Origin: Dipteronia dyeriana
Lineage: Eukaryota; Streptophyta; Magnoliopsida; Sapindales; Sapindaceae
Length of the DNA stretch: 64,000 nt
Reading direction: 5' to 3'
Assembly: GCA_032871835.1 (NCBI GenBank)
Contig: CM065299.1
Location: forward strand, 44,776,706-44,840,705
Below are positions 10,642 to 22,763 of the stretch, piece by piece. Made by a program: the position numbers and the translations under genes. The notes under the pieces were generated by a model. The model worked only from the letters and a program-made list of their open reading frames with translations, searched no databases and was not told the DNA's origin. Numbering within the stretch: position 1 is the stretch's first letter; every line of letters begins with the position of its first letter.

Positions 10642-11427
10642 TGACAAGTCAGCATGATTAGATGTGCCACGTCACTAGAGTCAGGAGAGGTCAACCCAAG
10701 GCAATTAATAAATGATCTCAAGGCCAAGTCGAGATTACCCTAGATGGTCAGGGAAGCTAATCGATCAGGCACAAATAACCCGGTCGGGGAAACTAGCCGA
10801 TTGGGTATAGACAATTTGGTCTAGACCATCCGGTCAGGACAAAAGAAGTTTTGTCGGGATTAGACAGTTGGTCAGTTAGACAACGCGTTGGAGACATTAA
10901 AGGCAACAACGAATCAAATACGAAGAAGAATTGTCTTACTTAAACAAGGAATCTAGAGTTACACTCCAATAAGCAAATATCCTTATTTCCTCTACAATAT
11001 CATAGAATTCTATTCAGGAAAGAACTCAAAGCTTCCAGAAGAATAAACTCTGAAACAGAAAAGAAGACATAGATAACTTCAACAAGTAACCAGTCCTAGT
11101 TAAACACTATAACCTTTCCTTATTTGTATAAACAATGATTATAGTTTTATGCACATATAAACAACCTCATAATCTCATTGTAAAAGATATGGACAGAACA
11201 AATACATAACAGCATAGAACGACATATAGAGAGATACGCCAAAGAAGAAGAGATTGAGTGCGTAATTATTATATTATAGCGTATTCTTCTCGCCGTCACC
11301 GACAACCGTGGATGTTTCCCCACATTGGGGTTTTACCACGTAAACTCATGTGTGCATGTTTTCTTCTCCTTTTTCTATCTTTCTCATAACATCTTCAACA
11401 ATCTACAAAAACCAGTTAGACGCGTGA

Positions 11428-13660
11428 TGAAATTTCCCTTTATCTTTATAGTGTAAATGTACCTAGAGGGGGGAGGGGTAAATAGGTATATGCTCCAATT
11501 TTTTTTGTCTTCTTTTAAAACAATGCAATTTTAAAAAGTCTTAATAAAAAATTGCAAACAATGACAGACAATGTTTACATGGTAAACCTCCGAAGAGGAA
11601 ACATCCACGGGTTGATACCACAACCACTGGCAAAAGCAAATCCACAATTTCAAAAAAGGGTTACACACTCAAGCAATCAACACATGCTCTCCAAGCTATT
11701 ACTCTTACTCTACCCTTGAACCTAGTAATCTTCTAAGCCGAATTTCTATCCAATACCTCTTGTCTCTATGAAGATTCCTTGCTCAACTTTCCGGATCCTC
11801 CCGACCCTAGGCAAGACTTCTTGCTCAACTAACTGAGTCCTCCCGACTCTAGTTGAGACTTCCATGCTTAACAATCCGAGGTCTCACACCTCTTGTTGAG
11901 ACTTCCACTTGCTTAGCTATCTTAGTCCTCCCGACTCTAGCTAAGACTTCCAATTGCTCAAATCAAAGAATCACTCTAAGATATGAGACTTCTTACCTCT
12001 TCACAAGGCTTCTAAGTGATCATGAATGCAAAACGTTAACAAGAACTCAACATAGAAAATGATGATCAGCAAATTCTATGGACATGCAACTAGATAGCTT
12101 GATTATGCTTTCAAAGAACAATCACAAATGTATCTAAGCATGTTATCAACTAAGATCCAAATCAATGAAATGAGTATACCAATTGATGTAGACCTAGTTC
12201 TTAGAAAATGAAATTAAATCTAGAAATAGTCAATCAAGCATAAGAACAAAAGATTTCTAGTAAAAATTTTATGTTTATCAAGTTTAGCACAAATCAATCA
12301 ACTTATCACAAATCTAGTGAAACTTGAAAATCAAATCAAAAAACCACAAAAAGATATCAAAATCATCCTAGTCATGCTTCTTAATCAAAAGGCGTCAATC
12401 AATAAGAAGATCTAAGAAGAAAACTAAGAAGAAGATGATTTTACCAACAAAGATGAAAATCACAAACTGAAGATCTGATCACTATGAAAACTCTAGACAT
12501 CCTTTGGATCTAGAAATGCTTGGTGTTTGTAGAACTCTTCAAGACACTCGAAATTGGTTTTTTGAATCAAGTGATTTAGAGTAGAAATGAAGAAGTTATC
12601 ACAAAAACAAAATCAAAATGTTGAGAGAAAAATTATGCACTTGTTTTTCAATTTTTATTATCTCAACTCCTTATGAAAGAGAGGGAAATGAGAGATTTTA
12701 AAGAGAGAATGACCAAATGACCAAATTGACCTCATGCCTTAGTGCCTTCCTAAGATGGCATGTGGGCATCTCGGGCAGCAAGGATTTAGGGTTGAGATGG
12801 CCACGTGCCATCTCGGGAAGGTGCCCAAGTGATGGCTTATGCCATCGCACCTCTTCTCTTGCGCTCCTCGCGCGTTCTTCGACTGTTCTTTGGCCTCCAA
12901 ACTCCGAATTTGAATCCTTTTAAAGATTACAAATTGGGAATCCCTCACAGACATGGAAATATAAGATACTCAACCTAGAAAATAAGAATTTGACTCAATA
13001 TATGAAGACGAAGGAAATGTATGCAACATGAGTTGAAAGTGTAGTATCTTTTGACTTATAACTTGAAATCAATTGTATGAGTAACCGAAATGTCCGGAAC
13101 TCAATCAAGAATGATTTATGACTAAAATCAAGTTCAATATCCATGTTATACAAACATATAAAAAAACAAACACATTCCACACAAGAATGCAAACTACATA
13201 CAGATAGTCTCTAACCTTGCATTTTCCAAAACATGTTACTTTCATACAAATGCATGAGCATTCAACTTCAAGTGGGTGAATGTGTTATACCAAATGATGT
13301 GCTACGATGCAAGGACACAAATGTATGATATGTCTATGTGTGCGTATTTATTGATGCACAACTAAGTAGGGACACATATGAATGAATTGTGTGTGTGCGC
13401 ATTTAATGATGCACAACTAAGCAGGGACACATATGAATGAATTATGTGTGTGTACGCTTACGCCTTGCAAGAGGAAGAAGTATCTCGATACATTAGCATC
13501 CAAGAATAGTACCAATCCTCTTGAAGATGAACTCTTCATCAAGAGAAGTTGTTTTTCTTCATTGAAGCTCTTATCATCACGAACCATTTAAGTAACTAAG
13601 CATTACAAAGAAATGAAGTTTTGTTATGGAATCAAGCCAACAAAAATCTAAAAATTAACA
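11428..13660 (-). repeat. 3' LTR of Sirevirus D, 2233 bp
   Basis: It pairs with 23940-26153 over its whole length: both carry TAGTGTAAAT near the left end, the TCCTCCCGACTCTAG motif repeats, the CCATCTCGGGAAGGTGCCCA block and the GTGTGTGCGCATTTAATG repeats. It ends AATTAACA next to the polypurine tract. Many small substitutions separate the two LTRs, so the insertion is not recent. Confidence 0.9.
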
Positions 13661-14391
13661 ATCTCCCCCTTTGCCGATTCCATGACAAAACCTCTACCTC
13701 ACCATACAATGATCACTTATAATCAAAGTTGATTGCATTCTCACATCCTCACATTACAAGGAGATATCCCTAGACTAAATTGTATTCATGAGTCTTCAAG
13801 AATATCTTCACACATTCAAAGCACCTGTGAGACATGAAAAACAAAAATAAATCTTTTACAAAGAAGATAGGTGAGATAAACAAACAATATACAAAACAAA
13901 ACAAAAAGAAAATTCCCTTATCTCTTCTTATCTCGTGCAAACAAGATTTTTTCTCCCCCTTAGGACAAGATATCTCCCCTTTAATGAATTGTCTCCCCTT
14001 TTTATCAAAAGTAAGTAACATGGTGAGTAAAACATTTTCTCCCCCTTTTTGGCATGGAATAGACAAAAACATATTACACGTCCTAGAGAGAGAGGTAAAA
14101 ACCAAGTGAAAATACCTACAAAATTATAAGGGATGCATAATAAAATCATGAGATAATGAGCAAACAAGTTGTATAGAGAACTAAGTTAAACAAACTAAGC
14201 TCCCCCTTAACATATGCTCCACATATTAATAAGCAAGATAACTTGTTCACAAGGGAATCACACAATCACACTTATCAAGCAATAAAAGAAAGTAAACCAT
14301 TATTTTTCAAAATTAGTAAGAGAATCATAGAATTTCATTACTCTCTAAAAAATAATCTCTCATTGCTAATGAATAAAGTACATTAAGCAAA

Positions 14392-14425
<34 letters not shown>

Positions 14426-15155
14426 ATGCTTCTAGCATGTATAAAAGGAGTGATTGTGAAATCAACATGCAAACCACTTCTACACCTATCCATCTAAAGC
14501 TTTTACAATCAAGGTCAAACCGATTATCATCCGGTTTTTTTTTTCTTTAAAGAAAATAGATTTCAACATATGAGCGTGTGTATGCATGTGGCTCGTCATC
14601 CCATTTTTGTTTTTCAACCCGAGCAATCACAATTTTTCAACTATACTCCATTTTAAACCTTCCTCCATTTCTTTTTAGGCTTTGAATCAAAGATTTTTTT
14701 TAATGATTCTTTTTCAACACTTTTTGATTTTTCTAACATAAACATATACTCCTCATGACGGCTTTCACTCATCACAATGGTGTAGCCCTTTCCTACATTG
14801 GGCGGCTTCACAACCAAGGTGTGTAGCCCTTTCCATGAAGATGCTCATTGAGTTTTATATAGATGCCAAAGCAAAATAGATACTAACCATAGGTCATCTA
14901 TCATGTACTAGACAATGAACTTCAAGATGCATCCATAATCTACATGCTTTCAAACTCAATTACTCAAACTTAGACATATAAGAGAAGCATTTGTGCACTT
15001 TTTTAAAAACAAGATTGACAAAGACTTAAGTGCATGATCTAAAAGCAATAAAATCTATTTTATCAAGATCATTACTTCTCACTTGAGTAGCTCTCAATGA
15101 AATAAATATACAATATAGTTTTTCTTATCAAGCCACTCACAATCACACACAAGCA
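13661..15155 (-). other. Sirevirus D region between RNase H and 3' LTR, with six polypurine tracts
   Basis: On the minus strand, tracts of the form AAGGGGGAGA or AAGGGGAGA occur at about 13663-13671, 13952-13961, 13973-13981, 13992-14002, 14038-14050 and 14200-14208. The one touching the LTR is the functional primer for plus-strand DNA; clusters of extra copies are a known Sirevirus trait. No credible gene is seen here; the open frames at 13770-14167 are built on these purine runs. From 14211 to 15155 I see only AT-rich sequence and a TG microsatellite. Confidence 0.7.
14395..14422. repeat. TG dinucleotide microsatellite, 14 units
   Basis: An uninterrupted TG run within the non-coding 3' region of Sirevirus D. 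Confidence 0.95.
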
Positions 15156-15776
15156 TTAATCAACACAAATCATGCCATTGGATCTAAGAGATACAAATCT
15201 CTCTTTGTCCAAGGGCTTTGTGGACAAGTCCGCAAGTTGATTTTTAGTAGGCCTATGCTCAAGAGTTACTATTGAATATTCAACAAGTTCCCTAATAAAA
15301 TGAGTCCTAATGTCTATATGCTTTGTGCGTGAGTGTTGAACCGGATTTCTAGATATGTTAATAGCACTCATATTATCACAATAGAGAGTCATTTTACCTT
15401 GATCAATCTCATAATCCTTGAGAATTTGTTTCATCCATAGAAGTTGTGTGCAAGCACTTCTGGCCGCAATATACTCGGCTTCGGATGAAAAAAGAGAGAC
15501 GGAATTTTGCTTCTTACTTTGCCAAGCAACCAAATTATTCCCCAAGTAAAAGCAACCACCTGATGTGCTTTTACGATCATTAATGTTTCCTGCCCAATCC
15601 GCATCACAATAGCCAAAAAGAATATCATTAGTATCAAAGGAATAAAACAAACCAAGATTATGTGTTCCTTTTATATATCTAATGATTCTTTTAATGGCTT
15701 TCAAGTGAGATTCTTTTGGATTAGCTTGAAACCTAGCATACAATCCAACACTAAAACAGATATCCAGCCTCCTAGC
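15156..15776 (-). pseudogene. RNase H of Sirevirus D, domain itself intact
   Basis: It degrades the RNA strand during reverse transcription. The catalytic residues are visible: Asp in YCDADWAGN, Glu in SSEAEYIA, Asp in YCDNMSA. The frame runs open to its own stop at 15156. It also keeps the C-terminal integration-lineage signature TKHIDIRTHFIRELV. It is cut from the RT by element C: the codons for YLT lie at about 20294-20305 and the next (ARRLDICFSV) at 15776-15740. The domain looks functional but the gene is not. Confidence 0.85.
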
Positions 15777-15995
15777 TATTAGGATTATGCTCGATAGCAA
15801 GAGTGTAATATTGTAATTGACAATCTTTTCATATTAATAAAGTGATTTCTAGTTTAACAAATCTGATAGCATTTATAGTTTAATTATTATAATTGTCAAA
15901 AGTAAATAATATAAGGTCAAAAGACTATGAGAAAAGAATAATTGTTCATACATCTAGATATGTATGAGGTAGACACAATTCTTTAGTTAGTCATG
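15777..15995 (+). repeat. 5' LTR fragment of element C
   Basis: It matches the first 220 bp or so of the 3' LTR at 17883 (CTCGATAGCAAGAG, then AGACTATGAGAAAAGAA). At about 15995-16000 it changes to CATGCATATTTGTAGGGTAT, which in other K elements codes for the integrase end (compare 50581). Confidence 0.85.
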
Positions 15996-15999
15996 AATA

Positions 16000-17870
16000 A
16001 CATGCATATTTGTAGGGTATCTAAAAGAAACAAAAGTATTTGTTTCGACAAATGCTAAATTTCTAGAAAAATACTATATGAAAATTTTTGTGCCTAAAAG
16101 TAGAATTGTCCTGAATGAACTTTTAGGAGATACAATCCCACAAGAGGTTTCGTAACCAATCCCAATTGTAGGTTCCGTACCAACACAAGATCAACAATCT
16201 ACCATACCTCGTCGTAGTGAGAGGGTTGTTAGATAACCCGAGATATACATCGGTCTAGGAAAATCTGTAGAGAATCTTCCAGACGATGATGATCCCTATA
16301 CAGATAAAGAAGCAATGGAAAATGTTGATTGTCGCCATTGGTAAAAGGCAATGCAATCAAAAATTGAATCTATGTTCAAAAACAAAGTATGGTCTCTTGT
16401 AGACTTGCCTAAAGGGATAAAATCCATCGGGTGGAAGTGGGTTTACAAGAGGAAAATAAGAATGGATGGAACGGTGGATACCTTTAAAGCTAGATTGGTA
16501 GCTAAAGGTTATACACAGAAGGAAGGTATCGATTATGAAGAAACCTTCTCTCCTATGGCCATGCTTAAATCCATTAGGATACTCTTATCCATTGCGGAAT
16601 CTCTAGACCTAGAGATTTGGCAAATAAACGTCAAGACAGCTTTCCTTAATAAAAGTCTTGACGAAAGCATCTACACGATGAAACCAGAAGGATTCATTGA
16701 AAAGGGCTAAGAGAAAAGGGTATGTAAGTTGCAAAGATCCATATATGGATTGAAGCAAGCACCCAGATCCTGGAATAAAAGGTTTGATCAAGCCGTGAAA
16801 AGTTTTGGAATTATTTAAAACCTTGATGAACCTTATGTATACAAAAGGATTAAAGGTGACAAGTTGGTTTTCCTAGTTCTTTACGTTGATGATATACTAC
16901 TCATCAGAAATAATGTAGGTGTACTGACATCAATAAAAGAATGGTTAGCAAAACAATTTGATATGAAGGACTTAGGAGAAGCAAGTTATATTCTTTGTAT
17001 CCAAATCATAAGGGATAGCAAGAATAGAACGATTGCATTATCCCAAGCTTCAAACATAGATATAATCTTGTCTAGGTTTTCCATGCAAGATTCCAAGAAA
17101 GGTATGTTACCTTTCATACATGGAATCAAACTTTCTAATGAACAAGTTCCTAAGAATGAGCATGAAGAGCAATTCATGAGTAGGGTTCAATATGCATCGG
17201 GAGTTTGAAGTCTCTTGTATGCAATGCTCGACACTAGACCAGATATTTGTTTTGCTGTGGGAATAGTTAGCAGGTTTCAGTCGAAACCTGGTTCTGATCA
17301 CTGAATGGCAGTCAAGCATATTTTCAAGTATCTTAGGAGAACGGGAGATTATATACTTTTATACTCTGGAGGGGATTTAATTCCCGTTTGGTATACAGAT
17401 TCTTATTTTCAGTCAGATTCTGACTCCAGGAGATCAACATCAGGATCTGTGTTTACTATCGGAGGAGGGGCATTCATATGGAGGAGTATCAAGCAATCAT
17501 GTATTACGGATTCCACCATGGAAGCCGATTATGTTACCGCATGCGAGGCTGCTAAAGAGACTGTCTGGCTCTGCCAATTCTTGATTGACTTGGAAGTGGT
17601 TCATGATGCGAATAAGCAAATCACTATCTATTGTGACAATGGTGGAGCAATGGCTAATTTGAGTGAACCAAGAAGTCATAAGAGAGGGAAACACATTGAA
17701 AGAAAGTATCACCTTCTAAGGGAAATTGTGCATAGGGGTGACGTGACAATTACAAAGATCGCGTCAACAGAAAATCTAGCGGATCCCTTTCCAAAGGCTC
17801 TTCCACAAAAGAGTTTTGATAGGCATCTAGAGAACATGGGGATGAGAGATAATACACATTTTCTATAGAG
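16000..17870 (+). pseudogene. Pol remnant of element C: integrase tail, RT, RNase H
   Basis: After the integrase tail comes [35 protein letters not shown], then QINVKTAFLN, where the catalytic Asp of the usual MDVKTAFLNG is Asn. A TAA at 16708 breaks the frame. RT resumes at 16864 with the intact catalytic box LYVDDILLI. RNase H (17305-17866) keeps its Glu (MEADYV) and Asp (YCDNGG), but the first Asp region reads WYTDSYFQSDSD. The end is the usual ENMGMRDNTHFL followed by a stop. At least three stops make it dead. Confidence 0.85.
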
Positions 17871-17882
17871 CAAGTGAGATAT
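17871..17882 (+). other. Polypurine tract of element C
   Basis: CAAGTGAGATAT abuts the LTR start TGTTAGG at 17883. Sister copies read AAGTGGGAGAT, so one G has become A. It primes plus-strand DNA synthesis in copia elements. Confidence 0.7.
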
Positions 17883-20288
17883 TGTTAGGATTATGCTCGA
17901 TAGCAAGAGTTTAACATTGTAATTGACAATATTTTTTATATTAATAAAGTGATTTCTAGTTTAACAAATCTTATAGCATTTACAGTTTAATTATTATAAT
18001 TGTCAAAAGTAAATAATCATAAGGTCAAAAGACTATAAGAAAAGAAGAATTGTTCATACATCTAGATATTTATGAGGTAGACACAATTCCTTAGTTAAGG
18101 TTAGGAGCCTTTATCTTGTAAAAGTGTTAGATTCTTTTGCTAGCATTTGAGTGGGATCAAATGTGTTATGATGAGTCTAAAATCATCAAAGTGTGGTGTC
18201 TTTGGGCAAAAGAATCTACTGTACTGGGTGAATTGAATAGGATCAAAATGAAATACTTTATCTAGAACCGTCAATGGAAAAAAAAATTCACTTGAAGACA
18301 ATCGGAGAGTCTATCGCAATCTTGAGATAAATGATGGACTTATGGTTGCAAGTGTTATAATTTGAACTATCAATGAGTACGATTATATATCATAGTCTAT
18401 CCTCGATAGTTTGGTTGTATTCATTTGTTAATCGATAGAGGACTTCATTTATAGATATGGACATCGTGGCTTCATTTATTGAATGAGAGTTGAATATCAT
18501 CATATGGATGTTTTGAGGTATTGGAAATTAATATTAACGTCAAGCTTTCAATAGTGTCTATTGAAACATGGCATATGGACAAGTCAAAATATCCAAGTTC
18601 AAAATGTGGTCATATGAGTAAATATGGTAACTTGGAGAGCTATAGGTGGTTTATGAGCTCTTGGCGATTACTGATATTCTTTACAAGGATACACTTTCTC
18701 CAATAAGGTTTTCTAGGGTATGAGTAACAAATATTAACTTATTTTATCTTTATTTAAGAGTTCAATTTTTGTTCTTTAGTGGAATGAACTAAAATTAATA
18801 GATCAGACCCAAGCGAATCATTTGTTGATTCTGATTGGGTAGTGTCTATTGGTGCTTAAATTTAGATAGCCCGCCAAGATCCACAATCCACTCGAACTTG
18901 TATGGATCACTTGATATATTCTACCGGACCAATTTAGGGGTCCGTCTAGGATTGTATTAATGCATGTCGACTTGCTTCTTTTGTAAGAACAGGTCTAGTT
19001 CACATGTGAACTTTTTGTTATGGTCAAATGTGTTTAATAAAATAAGAAAAATAATATATATGCCTATATAATGGTGTTGGGCGGAAAAGCTATATAGTTT
19101 AGCTTAATTATATTATTTTTATTTTATTATTTAATTAAATGGAAATTAAATAATTTGTTGATTAATTAATTATTTAATTAAAATCTAAAATCTTTTTCCT
19201 AATAGGAGATTATCTTCAAAAATTATATTATTGTTAGTAGTATAATTAATATTAAAGACTATATTTGATAAGTAGATAAATGAAAAGAGTTATTTATCTA
19301 ATCAAATTAGGAAGTCTTTAATATGGTTACAAATACACTATTGAGTTGGATTAGGAGTCTTGGTGTTAGGATAGAAATCCTTTTTGAAAAGGATTCTTAA
19401 CCACCAAGTAAATCTACCTAAGGAAAGGATTCTTAACTACCATGTAATCCTTCTTAGGAAAATAATTAAATCTCCTAATTATATTCTTGTGAATTTTGGC
19501 CAGATCATAAATATATATAAGAGGATAGAATTCCTTTTAGAAAATGATTCTTAACTACCAAATAAATCCACCTGAGGAAAGGATTCTTGCCAACCAAGTA
19601 ACTCGTTCTTAGGAAAGGATTTGTGATCCTATATATATATATATATATATCCATGTGAATTTCAGGCAGCCCTATTATTTCATAGTAAAAATTTCGGCCA
19701 ACCAAAGAGTTTTCAAAGAGAGAAATTTGCTTGGCAAGAGAGAATTTTAAGAGAGAAAAATTGGTATTTTACTGTAGACAAAATTCAATCAACTCTAAGA
19801 CATTGGGTGTGGAATTCGGCCAAGGAGAAAAGTGAAAAAGAGAAAGTTTTTGTTTTCGATAGTACACTAGTATCATTTACATCAAAAAGGTTTTGTGTAC
19901 AACATCGAATCAAGGTTCACGCGAGTTTTAATCAAATTGATTGATAATTCACAAGTGGCCGGAGTTTCTTGATTTTTCTCTTGGAGGATATTTGTAACTA
20001 ACAAAGAAGAAGATTTTGTTTGTTTCAATCTTCAGGTATACAATTTAAAGAAATGGAGCCTATACTCCAAGGTGATTCACGTTCGTGATTGGATTGGAAG
20101 ATCTTGAGGATTCAATTCGACGCTAGTTCAATCGTCACGAAAAAAAGGTACGATACTTTTTATATACATCAATTAATCTAGGGTTAAGGTTCTCGTTGCA
20201 TAAAAGGAATTTTTTATTTATTTATAAGCAAACCCTAATTTTGTTTTTATCACACTTCCGTAGTGTTTTGAACGGTTTTTTCCCTACA
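17883..20288 (+). repeat. 3' LTR of element C, 2406 bp
   Basis: Full-length K LTR, TGTTAGG to CCTACA. It carries the sense small ORF (18521-18706), the hairpin (19252-19321) and a TATA run near 19628. It shares with the solo LTR at 6087 the TGA that stops the antisense small ORF, so the two are close relatives. Confidence 0.9.
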
Positions 20289-20293
20289 CTAAC

Positions 20294-21340
20294 CGTTAGG
20301 TAGAGAAGGCTACTTATCATGCTCTTATAGAGACTTTGATCAACATTTTTTTCCTTTTTAATCTTTTTCAAGTTTTAAAGTAGTACTCATAGGTGTTACA
20401 AATTCTTTTCCACTCTCAAGGACAAATTTCTTAACAAGGTTTCTAGCATATTAAGATTGAGACAACATGATACCATTGCTAGATTGTTTCACTTGCATGC
20501 CAAGAAAGTAATTGAGTTCACCTACCATATTCATTTCAAATTCTCTTGACATAACATTCATAAAATCATCAACCTTGGTTTTACATGTAGACCCAAACAA
20601 TGTCATCAACGTATATTTGTACAACAAAAATGTCATTGTCATAATGCTTGACAAACAAAGTTCTATCAATACCACCTCTCCTATATTGGTTGTCAATAAG
20701 ATATTGTGTCAACCTATCATACCAAACTCTAGGGGCTTGCTTAAGGCCATAAAGAGCCTTTTTCAACTTAAACACATGATTAGGAAAGTGTGGGTCTACA
20801 AAACCCTTAGGTTGTTCAACATACACTTCTCCTTGAAGGTATCCATTGAGAAAAGCACTTTTGACATCCATTTGAAACAATTTGAATTTTTTAAGACATG
20901 CAATGGACAACAAACATCTAATGGACTCAAGACGTGCAATGGGTGCAAAAGTCTCATCAAAGTCTACACCTTCAACTTGAGTGTATCCTTGAGCCACTAG
21001 TCTTGCTTTATTTCTCACTATTTTGCCACATTCATCGGTCTTATTCCTAAACACCCATTTTATGCCAATCACATTGATATCTTTTGGTCTAGGAACTAAG
21101 GATCATACTTCATTCCTCTCAAATTGATTTAGTTCTTCTTGCATGGCATTAACCCAATATTCATCAATAATTGCTTCATTAATATTTTTGGGCTCAATTT
21201 GAGAAGTGTAGCATGCATATGAAATTTGGTTAGCTAGTTGCCTTCTAGTTCTAACCCCTTCATTCAAATCACCTATGATGTCTTGTTGATAATGCGTATT
21301 CCTAAGTCTATTGGTTATCATTCAAACCATTTTCTAACTC
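20294..21340 (-). pseudogene. Reverse transcriptase of Sirevirus D
   Basis: The frame from 21321 gives the pre-RT stretch (YWVNAMQEELNQFERNEV). The frame from 21072 gives the RT core: [30 protein letters not shown] with the first catalytic Asp, [18 protein letters not shown] and the catalytic box IYVDDI. A frameshift just after it moves the rest to 20696-20451 (FEMNMVGELNYFLGMQVKQS). Between this and 20294 the sequence is still RT (MISSLLYLT at the very end). Element C interrupts it. Catalytic residues are kept, but frame breaks make it inactive. Confidence 0.85.
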
Positions 21341-21399
21341 TTGACTTTCTTCTCTAGCAACACTATCATTATCATCATTATGATTAGACTCACTTTCAT

Positions 21400-22420
21400 C
21401 ACAACTAGTCACATCAATAGGTGCTTTCAATTAACAAATGTTCTTTAGGTTCATTGACGCCATTATCATCACACAAATCAAACATGCTAAGATCATCTAT
21501 TTTCACATTAATAGACTCCATAATAGTCTTAGTTTTCAAAATGAACATTCTATATGCACGACTATTATTAGCATACCCAAGAAAGAAACCAATATAACTT
21601 TTAGCATCAAACTTTCCTAAGTGATCTCTATCATTCAAAATAAAACACTTACTCCCAAAAGTGTGGAAGTAACTCACATTGGGCTTCTTGCCCTTCCAAA
21701 GTTCATAGGATTTTGTTTTGTGTCGGGCCTTCTAAAAACACTACTAGTGACATAACATTTCTTGCTATTAAGCATGACCCTAGCCATCTCTTGCAAGACA
21801 TGATTTTTCCTCTCAACAACACTATTTTGTTGAGGAGTTCTAGGAGCCGAGAACTCATGTGAAATCCCATAATCATCACAAAACTCACTAAATCTAGCAT
21901 TCAAATTCACTCCCATGATCACTCCTAATGGGACATATTTTCTTGATCCCAAGACCTTTTTCATTTTGAAATTGTTTACAAAACTTCTTAAAGTAACCAA
22001 AAGTTTTGGTCTTGTCTCTAAGAAAATATACCCAAGAAAACCAAGAAAAATCATCAACACATACAAAATTATATTTCTTACCATTTATGCTTTCGGTTTG
22101 GATTGGTCCCATTAGGTCCATATGCAAAAGTTCTAAGGGTTTCTTGGTAGCAAAAATAGTGTTCTTTTTATGAGACACTTTGGTTTGTTTACCTAATTGA
22201 CATGGTTCACAAACACCATTAAGCTTTTTATCAAGACTATGAAGACCTCTAACAATGTTATATTTCTCAAGCTTCTATAAATCTTTATAATTCATATGAC
22301 CCAATCTTTCATGCCATAATTCAAGCTTGTTGCACTCATGTGCCATATTACATGTTAGTGGATCAACCTCTCGACAATAGCAGTTGTCCGAAGACCTTTT
22401 GACTTTCAAAACAATCTTGC
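21400..22420 (-). pseudogene. Integrase of Sirevirus D
   Basis: The zinc part begins with LWHERLGHMNYKDL at the end of the 22739-22275 frame. The core follows in 22178-21894: LLHMDLMGPIQTES with the first Asp, VDDFSWFSWVYFL, then RSDHGSEFEC with the second Asp. The third catalytic residue, Glu in NSVVERKNHVLQEM, is in the 22084-21674 frame. The C-terminal part with YFHTFGSKCFILNDRD and FDAKSYIGFFLGYANNSRAY is 21677-21414. A +/-1 frameshift separates the pieces. Confidence 0.85.
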
Positions 22421-22429
22421 CCTTTTTAT

Positions 22430-22745
22430 CGATTATTGTGCACACATCCTTATTAAAGCTAACTTTTTTAAAAATTTCACACAATTTAGTGATGCTTATT
22501 AGATTAGCTTGTAGACCATTTGCATACAAGGTGTCACGAAGTTTAGGCAATCCGGGGATACAAATTGTTCCCTTACCTAGAACTTGCTTTTTGGTGCCAT
22601 CACCAAATGTAACCCATCCACCATCTTTCATAACAAGATTCTTAAAGAATTCCTTGTTACCGGTCATATTCCTAGAGCAACCGCTATCTAGGTACCAACA
22701 ATAGGATGAATTAGCTCTTAAAGCATATTGTGCAACCAAACATTG
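22430..22745 (-). pseudogene. Protease of Sirevirus D
   Basis: The active site is clear: CWYLDSGCSRNMTGNK (DSG) near 22700-22650, then VTFGDGTKKQVLGKGTICIP and ANLISITKLCE. The domain itself is open. It would cut the Gag-Pol polyprotein. A stop just upstream at about 22762 separates it from gag; readthrough or frameshift is possible, but simple decay is more likely. Confidence 0.8.
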
Positions 22746-22763
22746 TGTTGTGTTTTTCTTAAC

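Larger units (their letters stand above)
15777..20288 (+). mobile_element. Copia family K element C, internally deleted
   Basis: It starts TATTAGGATTATGC (TG changed to TA) and ends CCCTACA, flanked by CTAGC (15772-15776) and CTAAC (20289-20293), a 5-bp duplication with one change. The 5' LTR is cut short at about 15995 and joined straight to the end of the integrase; the rest of the LTR, leader, gag and most of the integrase are gone. RT, RNase H and a complete 3' LTR remain. Confidence 0.9.

Noticed and set aside
13770..14167. Possible env-like frame downstream of Sirevirus pol
   Set aside because: Some Sireviruses have an env-like gene here, but the hydrophobic look comes from polypurine tracts and A/T runs; no signal peptide or conserved motif is convincing.
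20512..21000. 162-codon plus-strand frame
   Set aside because: Complement of the Sirevirus D RT, which has clear catalytic motifs on the minus strand.
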